Shown one piece after another: positions 58,802-64,000 of a DNA stretch of 64,000 nucleotides. Numbering within the stretch: position 1 is the stretch's first letter; every line of letters starts with the position of its first letter. The DNA comes from Coptis chinensis (taxonomy: Eukaryota; Streptophyta; Magnoliopsida; Ranunculales; Ranunculaceae): assembly GCA_015680905.1 (NCBI GenBank), contig CM027383.1, positions 86,833,001-86,897,000 on the forward strand, read 5' to 3'. Below the pieces are notes generated by a model. It saw nothing but the letters and a program-made list of their open reading frames with translations, was not told the origin of the DNA and made no database searches. The translations under genes and the position numbers were made by a program.

Positions 58802-59049
58802 TATATCGGTGGTGTGTGTGAAATTCTTAGATAGGCGTGTGGTATTTATGTCTATGAAAAACAAGCCTGATTATACTAGAATTAAAACTCCTCTGACAAA
58901 AGAAACAAGGAGTGGAAGAAAGGAATACGATTAGGTCCTTGCTTCGCTTATGAATAGCGTCTTGTTTACGCGTGTTTAGTGTATATAACAAGTTAGAACA
59001 CTGAAAAACTTGAAAAATCGAAGTTCGAAACAAAAATGTGGAAATCCGG

Positions 59050-59365
59050 CTAAAATCAGCTCAAGGCGTGGGTGCGCTTCACTTGGGCGCAGGTGCGCTC
59101 ATTGCAAATTCGAGTTCCAGTGTTTTGAGCGCAGGTGCGCTTGCTTAGGACGCGGGTCGTGCTAAAGGTTTTCGAATGTCCAGTGTTTTAGCGCGGGTCG
59201 CGCTCGGTATGGGTGCGGGTGCGCCTCAGGAATTTCAGATGTCCAGTGTTTTAGCGCGGGTCGTGCTCAGTATGGGTGCGGGTGCGCCTCAGGAATTTCA
59301 GATGTCCAGTGTTTTAGCGCGGGTCGCGCTCAGTTTGGACGCGGGTCGCGCCTCAGGGTTTTTGA
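59050..59365. repeat. GC-rich minisatellite with a 63-bp period
   Basis: Units begin at 59176, 59239 and 59302 (63 bp each) with ATGTCCAGTGTTTTAGCGCG. More degenerate GCGC(A/G)GGTGCGC copies lie at 59065-59170. It sits between the primer-binding site and gag of the minus-strand Athila/Tat-group element. Because 63 is divisible by three it leaves a repetitive plus-strand ORF that is not a gene. Confidence 0.93.
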
Positions 59366-59369
59366 GTTT

Positions 59370-60188
59370 TAGGCCTTTTATTGTACTCCAAAAAATTTGA
59401 AATTTTTACAGTAGTTTTCTAAGACGTCGATCAAGTAGCCTGTAAAATTTCAGATCAATCAAAGCTAAGAAAGTCCCTCTACTGCCCTGCAAAGTTTGCA
59501 AAACAGTTTTCGAACATAATACAAACAACCGAATGGTTAACCCATCAAAACAAAGCCAAAATTTCCAAATTTTTACTGGAGACTCCTGACAGATCCTTCT
59601 TGTTCCTGTAAAAATATTAGAGCAATTGGAGGTCTACAACGTCTCCTTATCGGCTGGTGTTCCAGATATTAAGTGTTTGTAACACTGCAGAAACACACTG
59701 GAAACACTCTACTATTTAGGTGGTCAAAACAAATAAAAAATTCGTCAAATTTTTACTAAAAACTCCTGACTTAGGATAGATACTCCTGTAAAAATTATAG
59801 AATTTTTAGAACTCCCTAAGTAACCTTACTCGTCTGTTTTTCAAGAACATACGGTGTGTAAACTGAAATGCAGCACTGTAAAGATCGTATTTTTTTCACA
59901 AGGTAAACCAACTTTGAAAAATCTGAAAATATTCCAGTAAATCAACAACACATTAAATATTATGTATGAAAATTTTCAGAATTTTCGAAAATTTAGAAAT
60001 ACCTTCACCGCAGTGTTTTTCTCTGTGAATCCATGACCCCCTATGCCTAAAACAATGAACAGTTCGAAAATTCAAGAAATAAGAATTAAAAATTAAACGG
60101 GTGGGTGGGTAGAGATTGGGGGATTTCCCCTTGGATTCAAGCAATTGAATTCTTGTCTTGAAACGAGATTAAGATGGCGCAAGCCATT
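59370..60188 (-). other. Leader between 5' LTR and gag of the Athila/Tat-group element
   Basis: AT-rich non-coding leader. The minus strand just inside the LTR end reads ATGGCTTGCGCCATC, which forms a small palindrome (GGC ... GCC) and may be the primer-binding site, although I cannot assign the tRNA. Confidence 0.5.
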
Positions 60189-61288
60189 TGATAAAAGTTA
60201 TTTTACGTATTCTAACTATCTATGCGTAAACACAAATAATCAATTTACGTAAATACGTATTTATATCAATATTCATACTCTCAATAACGAAGTAATATAA
60301 GAGAGTCATTATTCGTCCACTCTTAACTCTCAAGACTTAAACAAATTCAACTAATCAAACCAAAAGGAACAATGGTGAGAGTAATGATTTGATGTGAAAT
60401 TTCTATACTACCATTCCCAACATAAGAACAATAATAAGAACAAGACATAATTAAATTAAATTGAAATTAAAACTAATTTAGAACTAAGATTGTAAATAAC
60501 TAATTATGAATTTAAGACAACTAAATCCAAATAAGAATTTAAGCAATAATCTAAATTGAAATGAAGAACTAATACTTTATTCTAAAAACTAAATATGATT
60601 CTAAACTAACTAATTGAATGAATGTAAAAAAACTAGATCTAGATCTAAAAACTAATCTAAATCTATCTTTTTCTAACCCTAAACTCCATTAAGATTAGCT
60701 TCCTAACCTAAATACCTCTAACAAAGAGTCAAGCTTTTATTTTTATACTTTCAGATCCAAAAATCGTGCATGGGCTTGGAGCTATGTTTTGGGCCGGAAA
60801 ATTGGGCCCAAAACCCAATTTCTTTAGTCCAAAATGGGCTCTTCAGCTGCAGTTGGCTTCGACAGATGTTTCGTCCACTTCTGCTCCTCTGATTGGGCCA
60901 AGGCTTGGACCATTGGAAAGCTCTTTCTGAGCCGGTCGTTTTGACATAAGATACTCCCAATTCCGAAGTCTGAGTCCAAAGATACGGCCTTCTAAGTTCT
61001 AACGACTTGTGCACTATTTATTTACGCCTGTGTTGGCTTTTCAGCTTTTGGCCCGGGTTTTACAAAGGCTTTGTCTCCTTGAATCTTGGCCTTTATTCAC
61101 AGAACTCCTTAGCAACCGACCTTTGCTCCTTTATCTCGCTAAAGTGGCACATTTCTGCACATAATGGACTTTGAAGCCTGAAATGCATAAAAACACATAA
61201 TCAATATTAACTCTTATTTATTATTCACATAATTGGTCTAAAAGTACGATTGTTAAGGGGTTAAAACTACAGTTTTGGGCTCTTATCA
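60189..61288 (-). repeat. 5' LTR of the Athila/Tat-group element
   Basis: The minus strand begins TGATAAGAGCCCAAAACTG (61288) and ends ACTTTTATCA (60189). From about 60310 to 61288 it matches 52660-53636 with few differences. The terminal roughly 120 bp (60189-60309) does not match the partner LTR. Confidence 0.93.
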
Positions 61289-61832
61289 TGGGTCACATGC
61301 AGCTTGTACCTGTAGATCCTCTTACACCAAATTGGAGAACAAGAACTGTGGCAGGATGCAGGTATGAGGTGAACTGGACCAATATTGGGCCACTTTACTG
61401 GGAGTCATGGCAGAATCACGTAATCCAACCCTGCAATCAAGGACCTATCTCGTCTTATCCATAGAAGTGTCATCAAAACTGCATGACTTGGTATGCGAGG
61501 AATTCTCATGTAGTTTTAGTGAACCCTGAGCGTCTTCCTATTCATCCATCTCTGGAAACACTGCCTAACTGTTCACCGATTGTAAGTATTGTGATTTTTA
61601 ATTGAGTTTCTCTAACTGTGATTTTTTTGCATTCGATTGGTAAGTTATCTTGATTTTCCTTTTTTCGATAGAACGACGTCATCAATGAAACCAGTCGTTT
61701 GCTAGAGAGAGGTCTGCAATTGGCTGGGAATAATATTCCAGAGAAAGCAAGGTCCTCCTTCGAACGGGCGTACAACTTTACTAGGTGCAAGTACAGTGGT
61801 GGGCGTTTTAGTTCATTATTTGTTTCAGTTTA
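61289..61832 (+). pseudogene. PMD protein gene, copy 2, 3' exons
   Basis: Reading resumes with GHMQLVPVDPLTPNWRTRTV and YWESWQNHV, as in 31500-31670 of copy 1. A stop lies near 61462. After a short intron (about 61579-61670) the last exon reads NDVINETSRLLERGLQLAGN and ends at about 61832. It was separated from the 5' exons by the Athila/Tat-group insertion. Confidence 0.82.
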
Positions 61833-62011
61833 GGGTTTGTAACTTTGTTAACTTTGTAATTTGTAACTTTGGAACGAATGGATGGATTATTTGATTTGGA
61901 ACGAATGGATGTTTGATTAAGTGGAATCTTGATTTTGAATGATGTTTGATTAAGTGGAATTTAATGAATATGAAAGTGTTGTAAAAACGAAATTAACTTT
62001 TAAATTTTTTT
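61833..62011. other. Spacer between PMD gene and hairpin array, copy 2
   Basis: AT-rich with two or three copies of GAACGAATGGATG / TGATTAAGTGGAATTT (61870-61960). It corresponds in position to 32067-32935 of copy 1 but is shorter. Confidence 0.6.
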
Positions 62012-62124
62012 GTCCAAACGACCCAGCCACATCGTTTGGTATAAAGGCCAAACGACCTCGTCAGATCGTTTGTCCTTTATACCAAACGACTGTGGCAGAT
62101 CATTTGACTTAATGCTCAAACGAC
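62012..62124. repeat. Hairpin repeat array, copy 2 (part 1)
   Basis: CAAACGACCCAGCCACATCG, TTTGGTATAAAGGCCAAACG and GTCCTTTATACCAAACGAC occur as facing halves that can pair. It is the same family as 32936-33330. The array is split by a solo LTR at 62125. Confidence 0.88.
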
Positions 62125-63260
62125 TGATAAGAGCCCAAAACTGTAGTTTTAACCCCTCAATAATCATACTTTTAGACCAATTATGCGAGTAATAAATAAG
62201 AGTTAATGCTCATTACGTGTTTTTATGTATTTCAAGCAGTAAAGTCAATTATGTGCAGAAATGTGCCACTTTGGCGAGATAAAGGAGCAAGAGTTGGTTG
62301 CTAAGAAGTTCTATGATAAAGGCCAAGATTCAAGGAGACAAAGCCTTTGTAAAGCCCGGTCAAAAGCTGAAAAGTCAACACGGGCAGAAACAGTGCACAA
62401 GTTGGCAAAACTTCCAAAGACCATATCTTTGGACTCAGACCTCGGAATTGGGCCTACCTTACATCAAAACGACCGGCTCGGAAAGACCTTTCCAATGGTC
62501 TAAACCTTGACCAAATCAGAGGAGCAGAAATTGACAAAAGTCTGCTGAAATCGAAGCCAGCTGAAACGAGCTCTATGGACTGAAGAAATTGGGCTTTGAG
62601 CTCAATTTTCCGACCCAAAACATGGCTCCTCAGCTTATGCACGAAATTGTGGATCTGGTATCCTCCTTTGTATAAAATAAGACTTAGCTCGTAAGTTAGA
62701 TATAGTTAGATAGGTTAGAGTAAAAAGTAGCCATTAAAATAGCTTCTAGATCTAGTTTTATTTGAATTCAATTAGTTAAATTAATTAGTTTCAATTCATT
62801 GTTTTAGATTAATCCCTTGAATCATTGTTCTTCATTTAGTTAGATAAATAAAATAGTTATTCTTGTCAATTCAATTTTTGTCATTTCAATTTATTAGATC
62901 TAATTTCAATTGTTGTTATTCAATTCTTAGTCATTAATTAGATTTGAAGTATTGGTTAATTAAAAGTAGTAAAGTTCACATCTTTATATCTGTCATTTCG
63001 TTATTCGTATTTTGTCGTTCGAATTCACGTCGTAGTATAAAACCTCCACCATTGCTCTCATTAAACTTTGGATTACTAGTCAATTGTAGAAAACTTCAAT
63101 ACTAAGGAACTGAGAGTGGAACGAACTTTTTACTCCACTCTATTTCGATAGAATTGAGAGTATAGAAATCTTTGATAGCTTTTCGAAATTTAGTTTAGTT
63201 TTCTTGCGTTTTGAGTTTAACGTTCATTTCGTAGGTAAACTACTTTTTTTACGTTTATCA
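62125..63260 (+). mobile_element. Solo LTR of the Athila/Tat-group family, plus orientation
   Basis: It begins TGATAAGAGCCCAAAACTG and ends ACGTTTATCA (1136 bp). Flanks ACGAC (62120-62124) and ACAAC (63261-63265) are a 5-bp duplication with one change. It matches the LTRs at 52533-53636 and 60189-61288 in the opposite orientation. Its end resembles the 52533 LTR end (TGATAA.CGTAAAAA in reverse) and not the 60189 end. Confidence 0.88.
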
Positions 63261-63264
63261 ACAA

Positions 63265-63390
63265 CCCAGCCACATCGTTTGGTATAAAGGCCAAACGACC
63301 TCGTCAGATTGTTTGACTTAAAACTTAAACGACCCAGCCACATCGTTTGGTATAAAAGTCAAACGACTTGAGCATGTCGTTTCGGTCATT
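63265..63390. repeat. Hairpin repeat array, copy 2 (part 2)
   Basis: Continues the CCCAGCCACATCGTTTGG / GGCCAAACGACC family after the solo LTR, with about three more halves ending at CATGTCGTTTCGG (63375-63387). Confidence 0.85.
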
Positions 63391-64000
63391 ATTGACAACA
63401 TACGAACATTATTTCCAAATCACTCGATTGTCGTCCAAATCAACTTAGTCGATCACTCTATTTCTAAATCAAATCAAATAAAAGCCCTAACATTAAAATA
63501 AAATCAAATTACAACTTGTTCCAAATTACATCAAAATATCATATCGACAACATACAAACAACTTAGTCGATCACTCAATTTCCAAATCAAATCAAATAAA
63601 AGCCCTGACATTAAAATAAAATCAAATTACACTTGTTCCAAATTACAACAAAATATCATATCGACAACATACAAACAACTTAGTCGATCATTCGATTTTC
63701 AAATCAAATAAAATAAAAGCCCTAACATTAAAATAAAATAAAATTACACTTGTTCCAAATTAGATCAAAATATCATATCGACAACATACAAACAACTTAC
63801 TGTCAAGGCCAAATTAGATTGGAAATTACACTTGTTCTAAATTACAACAAAATATCATATCGACAACATACAAACAACTTAGTTGATCATTCGATTTCCA
63901 AATCAAATAAAATAAAAGCCCTAACATTAAAATAACATAAAATTATAATTGTTCCAAATTACAACAAAATATCATATCGACAACATACAAACAACTTAGT
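63391..64000. repeat. A-rich tandem repeats, copy 2
   Basis: TCGACAACATACAAACAACT starts recur at about 63543, 63661, 63779, 63865 and 63977, giving steps of roughly 118, 118, 86 and 112 bp. Each unit also carries AAAGCCCTAACATTAAAAT and TTGTTCCAAATTACA. It is the same family as 33340-33835, expanded here, and runs off the window. Confidence 0.9.

Larger units (their letters stand above)
52533..61288 (-). mobile_element. Athila/Tat-group Gypsy element on the minus strand, without recognisable pol
   Basis: Two LTRs of about 1.1 kb (3' LTR 52533-53636, 5' LTR 60189-61288) are flanked by a 5-bp duplication TGGGT (52528-52532 and 61289-61293). The minus-strand order is LTR, leader with a GC-rich minisatellite, gag (58801-57658), protease (about 56990-56450), a 2.8-kb non-coding part, polypurine tract, LTR. 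No RT, RNase H or integrase was recognised, so it is non-autonomous or a deletion derivative. Confidence 0.9.
47311..64000 (+). mobile_element. Composite PMD / Mutator-like element, copy 2 (runs off the window)
   Basis: It has the same order as copy 1: 5' non-coding part (47311-50404), PMD gene (50405-52005 and 61289-61832), hairpin repeats (62012-62115, 63265-63385) and A-rich tandem repeats (63391-64000). The OTU/transposase genes expected next lie outside the window. Retained introns at the same positions as copy 1 indicate DNA-level copying. It is interrupted by a MITE, an Athila/Tat-group element and a solo LTR. Confidence 0.65.

Noticed and set aside
59176-59400. Plus-strand ORF with repeated Gly/Ala/Val-rich peptide
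   Set aside because: It follows from the 63-bp minisatellite period being a multiple of three, and lies antisense to the retroelement leader.
63391-64000. Possible centromeric satellite
   Set aside because: The unit length varies from about 86 to 118 bp and the family is tied to the composite element in both copies, so an element-internal tandem repeat explains it better.

Overview
The window is nuclear DNA from a flowering plant, most likely a eudicot. It is AT-rich, has GT-AG introns, and is dominated by nested plant transposable elements (Ty1/Copia, Ty3/Gypsy, L1-type LINE, Mutator-like, hAT-like, MITE). It contains one intact host gene. No rRNA, tRNA, CRISPR or bacterial-type operon structure was seen. 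The species cannot be named from the sequence.

Region 1 (1-13880). A complete ten-exon gene on the minus strand (CDS 463-13622, 373 codons plus stop) encodes a plastid mitochondrial-carrier-family nucleotide transporter of the envelope ADP,ATP carrier / PAPS transporter group. All exon joins keep frame. Its introns have taken up a decayed L1-type LINE in antisense (intron 9), a gutted LTR-retroelement remnant (intron 8) and small tandem duplications.

Region 2 (about 13882-38660). Starting about 260 bp upstream of that gene's ATG is copy 1 of a large composite element. It has a long non-coding 5' part, a multi-exon plant mobile domain (PMD) gene on the plus strand, arrays of short hairpin repeats, and on the minus strand a Mutator-like transposase plus an OTU-type cysteine peptidase domain. 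A Ty1/Copia element (15501-29231, TSD GTTTT) sits inside its 5' part. That Copia element was itself hit by a 4.9-kb hAT-like DNA element carrying pieces of host genes (19054-23972, TSD TTTTGAAC) and by a Gypsy-type LTR now reduced to a solo LTR (25586-27169, TSD AGACC).

Region 3 (38660-47310). Two Ty3/Gypsy elements lie on the minus strand. A Tekay-like element with a 3.0-kb LTR interrupts a Tat-like element in its protease-RT region. About 2 kb of uncharacterised AT-rich DNA follows.

Region 4 (47311-64000). Copy 2 of the composite PMD/Mutator element lies in the same orientation as copy 1 and runs off the window. It is interrupted by a 319-bp MITE, by an 8.76-kb Athila/Tat-group element on the minus strand (52533-61288, TSD TGGGT) that keeps gag and protease but shows no pol, and by a solo LTR of that same family in the opposite orientation (62125-63260).

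The most unusual content is the twice-present composite element (PMD gene + Mutator-like transposase + OTU domain + hairpin arrays), the gene-fragment-carrying hAT-like element, and an LTR pair that is nearly identical except for unrelated U5 ends.
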